Positions 48,925-60,094 of a DNA stretch of 64,000 nt are shown here, piece by piece. The position numbers and the translations under genes were made by a program. The stretch's first letter is position 1. Each line of letters opens with the position of its first letter. The notes below the pieces were generated by a model, which saw only the letters and a list, made by a program, of their open reading frames with translations, had not been told where the DNA came from and did no database searches. Source of the stretch: Georgenia_B sunbinii (GTDB lineage Bacteria > Actinomycetota > Actinomycetes > Actinomycetales > Actinomycetaceae); NCBI RefSeq assembly GCF_036421855.1, contig NZ_JAZGOK010000009.1. One strand, written 5' to 3'.

Positions 48925-49793
48925 CGACGACGCTGGAGGAGATCCGCCAGCTCCGGCGGCACGAGCCCGAGCGGATCGCCCGTGCGCTGGCCGAGCGCCC
49001 CCGCGGACGGCGGCCGTCGGAACCGGGCAGCAAGCTCATGATCATCGCGTGCGACCACCCCGCGCGTGGCTCGCTCGGCGCCGGGCGGGACGCGGCCGCG
49101 ATGGCGGACCGCGGCGAGCTGCTGCGCCGCTGCGCCGCCGCGCTCGGCCGCCCCGGCGTGCACGGCTTCCTCGGCACCGCGGACATGGTCGAGGACCTCA
49201 CCCTCATGGGTGCGCTCGACCACAAGCTGGTCTACGGCTCGATGAACCGCGGCGGCCTGCTCGGCGCGAGCTTCGAGATGGACGACCGCTTCACCGGCTA
49301 CACGACGCGGTCGATCGTCGACGCCGGCCTCGACGGCGGCAAGATGCTGCTGCGCATCGACCCCGACGACCCCGGCTCGCTACGCACCATGGCGGCCAGC
49401 GCCCGCGCCGTCGACGAGCTCGCCGACGCGCGGCTGACGGCCATGGTGGAACCCTTCATCACCCGGCGGATCGACGGCCGTGCGACCAACGACCTCACCA
49501 CCGAGGCAGTGGTGAGATCGGTGGCGATCGCCGCCGGGCTGGCCGGCAGCTCCGCGTACACGTGGCTGAAGCTGCCGATGGTGCCGGACATGGCGGCTGT
49601 CGCGGCAGCCTCGACCTTGCCGGCGCTGATCCTCGGCGGCGCGGTCACCGAGGACGCTGACGCGACCGCGGCGGGCTGGGCGCAGGCGCTGCGCCTGCCC
49701 GGCATCGAGGGACTGGTCATCGGACGAGCTCTGCTATACCCCCACGGCGGCGACGTCGAGGGGGCGGTGGACCGAGCGGTAGGACTGCTGTGA
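48921..49793 (+). CDS. Cgl0159 family (beta/alpha)8 aldolase-like protein of inositol pathway
   Basis: This encodes 290 residues with a class I aldolase-like barrel: KLMIIACDHPARGSLGAGRD, GVHGFLGTADMVEDLTLMGA, KLVYGSMNRGGLLGASFEMD, AYTWLKLPMVPDMAAVAAAS (Lys in a Schiff-base position), ALILGGAVTEDADATAAGWA. Actinobacterial iol clusters carry this protein where Bacillus has IolJ, so it probably splits 6-phospho-5-dehydro-2-deoxygluconate. GGAGGG precedes the start, and both ends overlap neighbours by 4 bp. The enzymatic step is inferred from context. Confidence 0.82.
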   Translation: MTTTLEEIRQLRRHEPERIARALAERPRGRRPSEPGSKLMIIACDHPARGSLGAGRDAAAMADRGELLRRCAAALGRPGVHGFLGTADMVEDLTLMGALDHKLVYGSMNRGGLLGASFEMDDRFTGYTTRSIVDAGLDGGKMLLRIDPDDPGSLRTMAASARAVDELADARLTAMVEPFITRRIDGRATNDLTTEAVVRSVAIAAGLAGSSAYTWLKLPMVPDMAAVAAASTLPALILGGAVTEDADATAAGWAQALRLPGIEGLVIGRALLYPHGGDVEGAVDRAVGLL

Positions 49794-50682
49794 ACCACAC
49801 CAACGACCTCGTCGTCCGCGCCGGGCAGACCGCGCACGGCCGCTACGCCCTGGACATCACCCCCGAGCGGGCCGGCTGGACCTTCACCGGCATCAAGGTC
49901 CTCGAGCTGCCCGCCGGGCAGCGCGAGGAGGTAACCACCGGCGACGACGAGATGCTCGTCCTGCCGCTGTCCGGCTCCTGCACCGTGACGGTCGAGGGCC
50001 GCAGCCACGAGCTGGCTGGCCGGCCGGACGTGTTCACCGCCGTCACCGACTACCTCTACGTCCCGATCGGGACGACGCTGACGATCACCACGGCCGACGG
50101 CGGTACCTTCGCCCTGCCCAGCGCCCGCGCCACCCGCCGGCTGGCGGTGTCCTACCAGGGGGCCGAGAAGGTCCGCACCGAGCTGCGCGGCGCCGGCCGG
50201 GCGTCGCGCCAGGTGAACAACTACGCGCTCGCGAACGACCTTGAGACCGACCACCTGCTCGTCTGCGAGGTCCTCACGCCGGGCGGGAACTGGTCCTCCT
50301 ACCCGCCGCACAAGCACGACGAGCACAACGACGTCGAGCGCGAGCTCGAGGAGATCTACCTCTTCGACGTCCGTCCCGGGCCACACGGACCCGGCTTCGC
50401 CTTCCACCGCACCTACGGCACCGCCGAGCGGCCGATCGAGATCGCCACCGAGGTCCGCGCCGGCGACGTCGTCCTCACCCCGCACGGCTATCACGGCCCC
50501 TCGATGGCCGCCCCGGACTACGACCTCTACTACCTCAACGTCATGGCCGGGCCCGCCGAGGATGGCAGCTGGCTGATGACCGACGACCCCACCCACCACT
50601 GGGTGCGCGGTACGTGGGACTCCCAGGAGGTCGACCCCCGGCTGCCGATGACCCGACCCGTCGAGACACCCGAGGGGGGACC

Positions 50683-50686
<4 letters not shown>
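49790..50686 (+). CDS. iolB: 5-deoxy-glucuronate isomerase
   Basis: This encodes 298 residues, a bicupin. The C-terminal cupin carries the metal site (SSYPPHKHDEHNDVERELEE, with His, His and Glu), followed by IYLFDVRPGPHGPGFAFHRT, VVLTPHGYHGPSMAAPDYDL and YYLNVMAGP. These are diagnostic for IolB. It converts 5-deoxy-glucuronate to 5-dehydro-2-deoxygluconate. GTG overlaps the aldolase stop and the TGA overlaps the iolD start, so these genes are translationally coupled. Confidence 0.93.
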
Positions 50687-52720
<2,034 letters not shown>

Positions 52721-52743
52721 CCCCGCCCAGCAGACCTACCCGC

Positions 52744-52905
52744 GACAGCAGACTTGTCACCGACAGCAGACTTGTCACCGACAGACGACTTGTCCGCGAG
52801 AGCAGACTTGTCCGCGAGAGCAGACTTGTCGCCGACAGACGACTTGTCCGCGAGAGCAGACTTGCCTGCGAGGGCAGACTTGTCGTCGACAGCAGGATTG
52901 CCTGC
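52744..52905 (+). repeat. 18-bp minisatellite, nine units
   Basis: Nine head-to-tail 18-bp units fit the consensus GACAGCAGACTTGTCCGC. The first two are identical, and units 3 and 6 are identical. A degenerate unit precedes them at 52726-52743. The array fills the space between the iolD stop and the iolG ribosome site. No flanking direct repeats, spacers or cas genes make it a CRISPR. It is readable in several frames as hexapeptide repeats but no start or ribosome site supports translation. Confidence 0.85.
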
Positions 52906-52931
52906 GGCCGTTGTTCACCCGAGAGGACCCC

Positions 52932-53954
52932 ATGCTGAGAATCGCCGTTGTCGGAGCCGGACGGATCGGTGCCGTGCACGCCGCTACCGTGGCCCGCCAC
53001 CCCGGCGCCGAGCTGCGGGTGGTGTGCGACCCGGTCGGTGACGCCGCCGCACGCCTCGCCGGCACGTACGGCGCCCGCGCCACCCGCGACGTCGAGGACG
53101 CCTATACCGCCGAGGACGTCGACGCCGTCATCATCGGCTCCCCGACGCCGATGCACGTGCCGCAGATCATCGCCGCGGTGGCCGCCGGCAAGGCGGTGCT
53201 CTGCGAGAAGCCGATCGACCTCGACCTCGCCCGGGCTGACGAGTGCATCGCCGCCATCACCGGCCGCGAGGACCGGGTCATGCTCGGCTTCAACCGGCGC
53301 TTCGACCCCACCTTCGCCGAGATCCATGCCCGGGTGGCGGCCGGGGAGATCGGTCCGCTGGAGCAGCTGACGATCATCAGCCGCGACCCCGCACCGCCGC
53401 CGGTCGCGTACGTCGCGGTCTCCGGCGGGATCTTCCGTGACATGACGATCCACGACTTCGACACCGCGCGGTACTTCCTCGGCGACATCGTCGAGGTCCG
53501 CGCCGTCGGGCAGCTGCTCGACCCGGCACTGGCCGAGACCGGAGACTTCGACGGCGCCGTCACCACCCTCGTCGCCGCGAGCGGCGCGGTCGCCACCATC
53601 ATCAACGCCCGCCACTGCGCCAGCGGGTACGACCAGCGCCTCGAGGCGTTCGGTCCGCGCGGCTCCCTCGAGGCGGTCAACCACACCGCGACCGCGGTGC
53701 GGGCCTCCGGGGCGGCGGCGTCGGGCGCCGCCGGCCCGTACCTGGACTTCTTCCTCGAGCGCTACGCCGACGCCTACCGGCTCGAGCTCGACCACTTCAT
53801 CGAGAGTATCCAGGCCGGCCGGGCGCCGTCACCTTCGATCGCCGACGGGCGCGCCGCGCTCGTCCTCGCCGACGCTGCGACGCACAGTGCCCGCACCGGC
53901 GAACGGGTGCTGCTCGACCGGTCGACGGCCCGTGAGATGTGCTCGGCCGAGTAA
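52932..53954 (+). CDS. iolG: Inositol 2-dehydrogenase family (Gfo/Idh/MocA) protein
   Basis: This encodes 340 residues with an N-terminal Rossmann fold (IAVVGAGRIGAVHAATVARH) and the family EKP motif (KAVLCEKPIDLDLARADECI). The active-site segment GGIFRDMTIHDFDTARYFLG carries the D...H pair and MLGFNRRFDPTF precedes it. The block fits myo-inositol 2-dehydrogenase (IolG); scyllo-inositol dehydrogenases (IolX/W) are close relatives and cannot be excluded. GAGAGGA lies 4 bp before the ATG. It is separated from iolD by the minisatellite. Confidence 0.85.
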   Translation: MLRIAVVGAGRIGAVHAATVARHPGAELRVVCDPVGDAAARLAGTYGARATRDVEDAYTAEDVDAVIIGSPTPMHVPQIIAAVAAGKAVLCEKPIDLDLARADECIAAITGREDRVMLGFNRRFDPTFAEIHARVAAGEIGPLEQLTIISRDPAPPPVAYVAVSGGIFRDMTIHDFDTARYFLGDIVEVRAVGQLLDPALAETGDFDGAVTTLVAASGAVATIINARHCASGYDQRLEAFGPRGSLEAVNHTATAVRASGAAASGAAGPYLDFFLERYADAYRLELDHFIESIQAGRAPSPSIADGRAALVLADAATHSARTGERVLLDRSTAREMCSAE

Positions 53955-53976
53955 GTCACGCGGGCCGCGGGCGCAG

Positions 53977-54837
53977 CTAGCCGAGCAGCGACCGCAGGTA
54001 GGCCAGCGAGGTGCTGACGTCGGCGACCGGCCCCTCACCCTGCGGCTCGGCTGCGAGGATGGTGTCCTGCTCGAGGACGAACCAGCCGTCGAAGCCGACC
54101 TTGCGCAGCTCGGCGACGATGACCGTGAAGTCGACGTCGCCCTCGCCCAGCGGTACGTAGATGCCTTGGCGCACCGCGTCGGTGTAGCCCAGCGAGCCGT
54201 CCTGGACCCGGCGGGCGAGGTCGAGCCGGACGTCCTTGGCGTGCACGTGGTTGATCCTCGCGGCGTGCTCCCGGGTGAGCTCGACCGGGTCGGTGCCACC
54301 GATGAGCAGGTGCCCGGTGTCGAGGCACAGGGGCACGGTGGAGCCGGCGAGCACCCGCTCGACCTCGTCGCGCCGCTCGACCATGGTGCCGACGTGCGGG
54401 TGCAGCGTGGCGCGGACGCCGCGGCTCGTAGCGAGCTCGACGAGCCGGTCGAGGTTGGTCAGCAGCGTCCGCCAGCCGGCGTCGTCGAGCACCGGGCGCT
54501 CGTCGTAGCCGTCCTGCCCGGAGGCGGCGGCGATGACCAGGACATCCCCACCGGCGGCGGCGAAGCTGTCGAGCTCACGATCCACCTCGGGCACCGGGTC
54601 GTGCTCGGGGTCGTGGAGCACGACCGGCACGAACGCGCCGACGGCGCCGAGCCCGTGGCTCTGGACGGCGGCGGCCCGGGCGGCCGGCTCGACCGGCAGC
54701 CAGCCCTGCGGGCCGAACTCGGTGGCCGTCAGGCCCAGCTGCTTCATCTCGGGCAGCACGCGGTCGGGCGTGAGCTGGTGGCCCCAGCCGGGGACCTCGC
54801 ACACGCCCCAGCTGATCGGGGCGGCGGCGATCTTCAT
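53977..54837 (-). CDS. iolE: Myo-inosose-2 dehydratase family TIM-barrel protein
   Basis: This encodes 286 residues. The N-terminus KIAAAPISWGVCEVPGWGHQ is the IolE signature. Metal-ligand regions are seen in RATLHPHVGTMVERRDEVER, LCLDTGHLLIGGTDPVELTR, INHVHAKDVRLDLARRVQDG and WFVLEQDTILAAEPQGEG. It dehydrates 2-keto-myo-inositol to the diketo compound used by IolD. The start ATG has GGAGGAG upstream. Unlike the other iol genes it is read leftward, ending 22 bp from the iolG stop, so it must have its own promoter. Confidence 0.87.
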   Translation of the reverse strand: MKIAAAPISWGVCEVPGWGHQLTPDRVLPEMKQLGLTATEFGPQGWLPVEPAARAAAVQSHGLGAVGAFVPVVLHDPEHDPVPEVDRELDSFAAAGGDVLVIAAASGQDGYDERPVLDDAGWRTLLTNLDRLVELATSRGVRATLHPHVGTMVERRDEVERVLAGSTVPLCLDTGHLLIGGTDPVELTREHAARINHVHAKDVRLDLARRVQDGSLGYTDAVRQGIYVPLGEGDVDFTVIVAELRKVGFDGWFVLEQDTILAAEPQGEGPVADVSTSLAYLRSLLG

Positions 54838-54955
54838 GGTGTCTCCTCCAGATGGGGGCGGGTCTCTCTGACGGTACGAGTACCAGGCACCCTGCCAGCG
54901 TCGGCTGGATACCTCACGACTCAATTCTGCGGCAAAGTTTGTGCCGACGGGCCGA

Positions 54956-55417
54956 CTACAGCTCGCGCCAGTAGTAGAAGGCCCGCTCGTCCGAGCCGGG
55001 CTCGCTGGTCGTGAAGCCGTGGCGGGCGTAGAAGCGCTGGGTGTCGACATCGCCCTCGTCGACGTTGATCTCCACGAGCCCGGCGCCGAGCTCGTCGGCG
55101 TGGGCGAGGAGCCGCTCGATGATCGCCGAGCCGATCCCGTTGCTGCGCAGCGCGGGGACCACGTAGAGCTCGTCGAGCAGCAGCACCGGGCCGGTGTACC
55201 AGACGTTCGGGCGGGCGGTGACGAGCGCGACGGCCACCGCCGGGTCCCCGGCGAGGAACGCCGTCGTCGAGGGCCCGGCGAGCAGCCAGCGCAGCCGATC
55301 GGCCAGCACACCGGCGCCCGGCGAGGGGGTGTCGAACTCGGTGTTGAAGTCGTGGAGCAGCCGCGCGACCACCGGGGCCTCGTCCGGCGTCGCGCGGCGA
55401 ACAGTCGGGACGTCCAT
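54956..55417 (-). CDS. GNAT family N-acetyltransferase
   Basis: This encodes 153 residues. The acetyl-CoA binding segment is LYVVPALRSNGIGSAIIERL (motif A, R/Q-x-x-G-x-G/A form), preceded by a central strand VWYTGPVLLLDE and followed by VEINVDEGDVDTQRFYARHG (motif B). The acceptor is unknown. It is a stand-alone gene 118 bp upstream of iolE on the same strand. Bases 55418-55586 on its other side hold no gene that I can support. Confidence 0.82.
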   Translation of the reverse strand: MDVPTVRRATPDEAPVVARLLHDFNTEFDTPSPGAGVLADRLRWLLAGPSTTAFLAGDPAVAVALVTARPNVWYTGPVLLLDELYVVPALRSNGIGSAIIERLLAHADELGAGLVEINVDEGDVDTQRFYARHGFTTSEPGSDERAFYYWREL

Positions 55418-55586
55418 GGCGGCGACGGTACTCGGGGATGCAGCGGTGCGGGAATGTCCGGCACCGCGGATTGGCGCTGCCGACTGCAGTGAGGTCGCTA
55501 GGCTGAACCGATGAGTGAGGCGCCGCGGCGAGATCCAAAGACGGAGATCCTACGGCGAGGTACTCCGAGCGGACAGGCCTTGAGCT

Positions 55587-57101
55587 CTACTGCCGGACGT
55601 CGTCGAGCTGCACCGTGGTGCGGCCGAGCCGGGAGCGCTCGGCGGCGAACGCCATCCAGTGGCTGTCGAGGGAGGCGGTGAGCGTCGTCGTGACGTTGGC
55701 GTCGAAGTTCTCGGACCGCACGGCGTTGACGAACCTGCGGGCGAGCGCGGCGTCACCGCCGCCGTGACCGTTGTAGGCGCCGTCGTCCACGCCCTCGGGC
55801 AGCACCCGCCACTCGTGGACCGGGTGGCCGAGCGGGCCGGTTGTCGTGGTGCGGAGGTCGGCGCCGGCGTCGAGCCAGCCGGGCACCGAGGGGTCCTCGT
55901 CGGGGGCGAGGTCGCCAACCAGGGTGGGTGCGGGGGAGAACAGCTCGAGCCGCAGCTCGCCGTCCTCCATGTGGCCCGACAGCTCGCCGCGGGTGCCGGT
56001 GATCTGGAAGGTACGGGTGTTGGCGCCGGTGAAGGCGGAGGTGGTGAGCGACGCGGTGAGGCCGCTGGGGAAGGCGAAGACCGACTGCTGGTGGTCGACG
56101 ACGTCGTTGTCCGACTTGTACACGCAGCGCCCGTACGGACTGGTCTCCAGCGCGCGCAGCCGCCCGGTCGGCGTGACGTCGGGGCCGAGGAGGGTGACCG
56201 GCCAGCCCTGGACGTCGCTCAGCGCGTCGACGTAGTAGCGCGGCGCGTAGAACGGGCAGGTCGCGGCGGCCGGGCAGCCCTTGACGCAGTGGCTCGGCGC
56301 CCCCTCTGGTGCGTTGCCCTCGTGGAAGTGGCGCAGGCTGCCGACGCTGGAGACGTCGACGGGTGGTTCGTCGGCGAGCCAGCGGATGATGTCGAGGTCG
56401 TGGGAGGTCTTGGCAAGCACCATCGGGCTGGAGATGTCGGTGCGGCGCCAGTTGCCGCGCACGTAGGAGTGCGCGAAGTGCCAGAACCCGATGTTCTCCT
56501 CGAGCCGGATCGTCACGAGGTCACCGAGCGCGCCCGAGGACGTCACCCGGTGGACGGCGCGCCAGAACGGCGTCTCGCGCAGCACATGGGCGACGACGAC
56601 GCGTGGTGAGAGGGCCTCGAGCTGCTGCTCCAGGTCGCGCAGCGCGTCCTCGTTCGGTGCGATCGGCTTCTCCAGCAGCACCGCCGCGCCGATCCGGGCG
56701 GCAGCCACCGTCGGCTCCAGGTGGTCGGCGTCGGGCAGGGCGACGACGACGGCGTCGAGCGCGAGCCGGTCCGCCTCGGCGAACAGCTCGCGCCAGTCGG
56801 CGAACCGGTTGGCGCGCGGCACCCCGGCACGGTCGGCGAACGCGTCACGCTTGAAGTCGACGAGCTCGGCGACGGCGACGACGCGGCCGTGCTCGGGATT
56901 GGCGACGAACCATCGGCCGTAGGCCTCGGCGCCGCGGCCGCCGGCGCCGAGGACGGCGATCCGGACCGGGGCCTGCCGGTCGGTGGCGCTGGGTTGGTCC
57001 GGCGCCGGGGTCTCAGCCGGCTGCCGGGCCAGTGCCTCGGGTGCCGGTGTCTCGGACTCCGGTGGGGCGCCGGCGCTGCGGGCCCGGGTCGAGACGCTCA
57101 T
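55587..57101 (-). CDS. Gfo/Idh/MocA family oxidoreductase with Cys-rich insert
   Basis: This encodes 504 residues, longer than the usual 340-400. A proline-rich N-terminal tail (about 45 residues) comes before the Rossmann fold (VRIAVLGAGGRGAEAYGRWF). The EKP motif is GAAVLLEKPIAPNEDALRD. The catalytic region has SSPMVLAKTSHDLDIIRWLA. A Cys-rich insert HCVKGCPAAATCPFYAPRYY (about residues 272-291) may bind a metal or form disulphides. The C-terminal part carries GGGDAALARRFVNAVRSENF. Relatives act on sugars or inositols. The neighbouring iol genes make a polyol substrate possible, but nothing proves it. Confidence 0.8.
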   Translation of the reverse strand: MSVSTRARSAGAPPESETPAPEALARQPAETPAPDQPSATDRQAPVRIAVLGAGGRGAEAYGRWFVANPEHGRVVAVAELVDFKRDAFADRAGVPRANRFADWRELFAEADRLALDAVVVALPDADHLEPTVAAARIGAAVLLEKPIAPNEDALRDLEQQLEALSPRVVVAHVLRETPFWRAVHRVTSSGALGDLVTIRLEENIGFWHFAHSYVRGNWRRTDISSPMVLAKTSHDLDIIRWLADEPPVDVSSVGSLRHFHEGNAPEGAPSHCVKGCPAAATCPFYAPRYYVDALSDVQGWPVTLLGPDVTPTGRLRALETSPYGRCVYKSDNDVVDHQQSVFAFPSGLTASLTTSAFTGANTRTFQITGTRGELSGHMEDGELRLELFSPAPTLVGDLAPDEDPSVPGWLDAGADLRTTTTGPLGHPVHEWRVLPEGVDDGAYNGHGGGDAALARRFVNAVRSENFDANVTTTLTASLDSHWMAFAAERSRLGRTTVQLDDVRQ

Positions 57102-57310
57102 CGGTCATGGTCCGAACCGGCGCAGCGCGCCGCCGTCCACTGCACAGTCACGCCCGGATCATGGCAGGCTTCCGGGCCGGTAGCGAACCCCGCCACGCGC
57201 GTCTCACCGGCCGTCTACGGCCGTTCATCTGGCGGACATCTGCCGTTCGCCGCGCGGCTTGCCAGCCGGGTCGAACACTGCCCGGCCATCACTCTGTCGC
57301 ATCCGAAAAG

Positions 57311-57365
57311 CGCCGCACCCCACGCCTGGCTGCCACGAACGGACGGTCAGGCGTGAGGTGCGGCG
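57311..57365. terminator. Long hairpin downstream of dockerin-amidase gene
   Basis: Arms CGCCGCACCCCACGCCTG (57311-57328) and CAGGCGTGAGGTGCGGCG (57348-57365) pair at 17 of 18 positions around a 19-nt loop. It lies 22 bp beyond the amidase stop. The space 57102-57310 shows no gene. Confidence 0.7.
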
Positions 57366-57386
57366 TCGGTGATGGCGGAGCCGGGC

Positions 57387-59231
57387 TTACCCGAGCGGAC
57401 CGTAGAGCACCGGCGATGTTCGCGCCTGCGTTGCCTGCTCGAACGCGTAAGCGAGCCCGAGCAGCTCGCCCTCGGTGTAGTCACGCCCGAGGAGCTCGAG
57501 GTTGACGCCGGCACCAGTGATCGTGGCGTCGGCCTCGGTCGCCTGCCCCATCGGCACGGTGAGCGACGGCATCCCGGTGTTCGGGCTGAGCCGCATGTTG
57601 GTGCTGTGGGTGCCGTACGGGGTGCCGCTGGGGTAGATGAGTGCGTCGAGCTCGAGGTCGTCCATCAGCTGCGTGACGAGCGTGTGGCCGTCGGCGAGCG
57701 CCTGCGTGTGGCTGCCCTCGGGTCCCGCCCACCCCTGGTAGGTCTCCTCGGTCACCGCGTCACGGCTGACGTAGGTGCGCTCGCGCGAGGTGACGTACCG
57801 GCCGGAGGCCACGATGTCGGCGAGCGACCGCGCCTCGACGTCGGGGGCGAGGTGGGACGCGATATAGACGTCCAGGTCGTGCTTGAACTCGTTCGTGCTG
57901 CCGCTCGGCTCGCCGAGCACGTCGGCGAATCCCGCCGGGGGAGCCACCTCGACGACGGTGGCACCTTGGGCCTCGAGGGCCGCTCGCGCGTCGGTGAACA
58001 GCCGGACGGTGGTGGCGTTGCTGCCGACCATCGAGGGGATGTATCCGAGCCGTGCGCCGTCGAGCGACGCGGTGTCGAGGTAGGCGGTGTACGACTCGGG
58101 CACGACCTGGTCCGCCGTCGCCGGATCGGCCGGGTCGACGCCGACGACCGCGTCGAGCGCGACCGCGGCGTCGATGACGCTGCGGGTCATCGGACCACCG
58201 GTGTCCTGGCTGAGCGCGAGCGGGATGATCCCGTCCCGGCTCGCGAGTCCCACGGTGGGCCGGATCCCGACCAGCTGGTTGTACGACGACGGCACCCGGA
58301 TCGAGCCGCCGGTGTCGGTGCCGAAGCCGATCCCGGCGAGGTTCGCGGCGATGGCCGCGCCGGTGCCGCCGCTCGAGCCGCCCGCGCTCCGGGCGGTGTT
58401 GTACGGGCTGGCCGCGAGCAACGTCTGGCCTGGCTCGAGGAAGGCCGAGAACTCCGAGACGAACCCGAAGGCGAACTCGTCCAGGCTCGCCTTGGCAAGG
58501 ACGACCGCGCCGGCCTCCCTCAGCCCGGCGACCATCGTCGCGTCGGTGCCGGTCTGGTTCTCGTCCCAGCAGCCGCAGCCGCCGGTGGTCGGCATGTCGA
58601 GGGTGTTGTAGTTGTCCTTCACCGCGACCGGCACGCCGAGCAGCGGGTCGGTCATGCCCTCGACGGCGCGGACGGCGTCAGCCACCGCTGCTGCCTCGAG
58701 CGCCACGCTGCTCGTCGTGATGATCGAGCTCAGTGGCCGGCCGCCCTCGGCGGGGTCGACGAGCGTCCGGTCGTAGGCGGCGATCCGGTCGAGGTACTGC
58801 TGGGTGATCTCGACGGACGTGGTCACCCCGGCGTTCATCGCGGCCTGCATGTCGATGACCGACGCCTCGACGATCTCGAACGGGCCGTCGTCGTAGACGA
58901 TGCGCTGCGACACCGCGGCCAGGTCACCGACGGTCAGGACACCGTCGGCGTTGACGTCTGCCGCGGCGACGGCGGACCAGTCGTCGGACGTCGACGTCGC
59001 CCCGAGGTGCTCGGCGAGGAGGTCGAGGTCGGCAACCGTCACCTGGCGGTCGCCGGTGAGGTCGAGCTCCGTGTAGAACGGCGCGAGGAGCACGCCGGCC
59101 GCGGGCTCAGGGGCGTGGACCGTTGGATCGGGGGTATCGACGGTGGCCTGGGCCGCGGTGCCGCCCACGGCGAGGGCCGCGAGCACGGGGATCGAGACGA
59201 TGATCGCCGTGCTGCGACGTCGGGCGGTCAT
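57387..59231 (-). CDS. Secreted dockerin-containing amidase (amidase signature family)
   Basis: This encodes 614 residues. A Sec signal (RRRSTAIIVSIPVLAALAVG, cleavage near AAQAT) is followed by a type I dockerin-like module (about 57-112) with two calcium loops: DLTGDRQVTVADLDLL and DVNADGVLTVGDLAAV. The remaining 470 residues are an amidase-signature enzyme: Lys205 in GVPVAVKDNYNT, cis-Ser in ARSAGGSSGGTGAAIA and nucleophile Ser near 310 in GFGTDTGGSIRVPSS. AAGGAG lies upstream of 59231; a longer frame from 59315 overlaps the cohesin-gene stop by ATGA and is the alternative start. The dockerin should dock on the anchored cohesin encoded just upstream. The amide substrate is unknown. Confidence 0.87.
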   Translation of the reverse strand: MTARRRSTAIIVSIPVLAALAVGGTAAQATVDTPDPTVHAPEPAAGVLLAPFYTELDLTGDRQVTVADLDLLAEHLGATSTSDDWSAVAAADVNADGVLTVGDLAAVSQRIVYDDGPFEIVEASVIDMQAAMNAGVTTSVEITQQYLDRIAAYDRTLVDPAEGGRPLSSIITTSSVALEAAAVADAVRAVEGMTDPLLGVPVAVKDNYNTLDMPTTGGCGCWDENQTGTDATMVAGLREAGAVVLAKASLDEFAFGFVSEFSAFLEPGQTLLAASPYNTARSAGGSSGGTGAAIAANLAGIGFGTDTGGSIRVPSSYNQLVGIRPTVGLASRDGIIPLALSQDTGGPMTRSVIDAAVALDAVVGVDPADPATADQVVPESYTAYLDTASLDGARLGYIPSMVGSNATTVRLFTDARAALEAQGATVVEVAPPAGFADVLGEPSGSTNEFKHDLDVYIASHLAPDVEARSLADIVASGRYVTSRERTYVSRDAVTEETYQGWAGPEGSHTQALADGHTLVTQLMDDLELDALIYPSGTPYGTHSTNMRLSPNTGMPSLTVPMGQATEADATITGAGVNLELLGRDYTEGELLGLAYAFEQATQARTSPVLYGPLG

Positions 59232-59311
59232 GGGGGTACTCCTTCGGGACTGGTGCCGGTGAGCCGGGAGGCTCGCGTCGGAACGGGGACGGTGGGGATC
59301 GACGACGGCGT

Positions 59312-60094
59312 TCATCGGGCTCCCGCCTTCCGCAGCCGGGCGGCGCGGGCGGCCAGCAGCAGCGCGCCGACCGCGATGGTGGCGGCGGCGATCAGGCCCG
59401 CGGTGAGGACGGCGGCGCCGGTGCTCGGCAGGGCGCTGTCGTCTCCTGCGGAGCTGTTGGGAGACCCCGGGCCGGCGCCTGCGTCGTCGTGGCCGGTGTC
59501 GTCGTCGGATCCGTCGCTGTCATCGGGCGCGCTCGGGGTGGGCGACGGATCGTCGCTCGGCGCGGGCGCGGGCGTGGGAGTGGGCGTGGGAGAGACCACC
59601 GGGGCGGCGACCTCGACGACGGCGTCGGCCGCGTCCGCCAGCTCGACGGCGCTGCCGTCGGCACCGATGAGCGTCACCGACATCTTGATCGTGCTCGTGC
59701 CCGGCGCGACGCCGGTGAGCGGCACGGTGGCGGCGAGGTCGCCGTCGAGCGCCGGGGAGGTGCCGAGCCGGCTGTGGACGACCGTCACCACGCCGTCGTC
59801 GACGGCGGTGTCGTCGAACCCGCCTGCCGGACCGGTCGCGTCCTCGGCCGCCGGCTGGAGGACCTGGGGATCGAACTCCGCGGTCAGCTCGTAGGCGTAG
59901 ATGTCGGCGCCCCCGGTCAGCGCGACCTGGAGGCCGACGGCGTCGCCGACGTCGACTTGCTCCGGCGCGCTGACGGTGACGCTCTCCGTGGCCGGAGCGG
60001 CCAGCGCCGGGGCCGGTGTGAGGAGGACGGCGGCGCATATCGCGCCGATGGCGATTGTCGACTCGGGGAGTCTCGAACGCGCGGATGGTCTCAT
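59312..60094 (-). CDS. LPSTG-anchored cohesin-domain surface protein
   Basis: This encodes 260 residues. A signal peptide (STIAIGAICAAVLLTPAPAL) is followed by a single cohesin-like domain of about 130 residues: VSAPEQVDVGDAVGLQVALT, ADIYAYELTAEFDPQVLQPA, VVTVVHSRLGTSPALDGDLA, STIKMSVTLIGADGSAVELA. A Pro/Thr/Asp/Ser linker leads to the sorting signal LPSTG, a hydrophobic helix and a basic tail (RAARLRKAGAR). Start 60094 was chosen for GCAGG upstream and the following signal peptide. The gene comes first in the pair with the dockerin-amidase. It would be fixed to peptidoglycan by a sortase and hold a dockerin partner. Confidence 0.85.
   Translation of the reverse strand: MRPSARSRLPESTIAIGAICAAVLLTPAPALAAPATESVTVSAPEQVDVGDAVGLQVALTGGADIYAYELTAEFDPQVLQPAAEDATGPAGGFDDTAVDDGVVTVVHSRLGTSPALDGDLAATVPLTGVAPGTSTIKMSVTLIGADGSAVELADAADAVVEVAAPVVSPTPTPTPAPAPSDDPSPTPSAPDDSDGSDDDTGHDDAGAGPGSPNSSAGDDSALPSTGAAVLTAGLIAAATIAVGALLLAARAARLRKAGAR

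Noticed and set aside
52744..52905. The 18-bp array as a CRISPR
   Set aside because: Units are contiguous without unique spacers and no cas gene is near.
52744..52938. The hexapeptide frame through the minisatellite as a coding extension of iolD
   Set aside because: It is reached only through the wrong frame created by the assembly duplication; the restored iolD stops at 52720.
55511..55690. A possible leaderless small ORF after TAGGCT near 55500
   Set aside because: The product is Arg-rich and largely antisense to the oxidoreductase gene; no homology-like pattern is visible.
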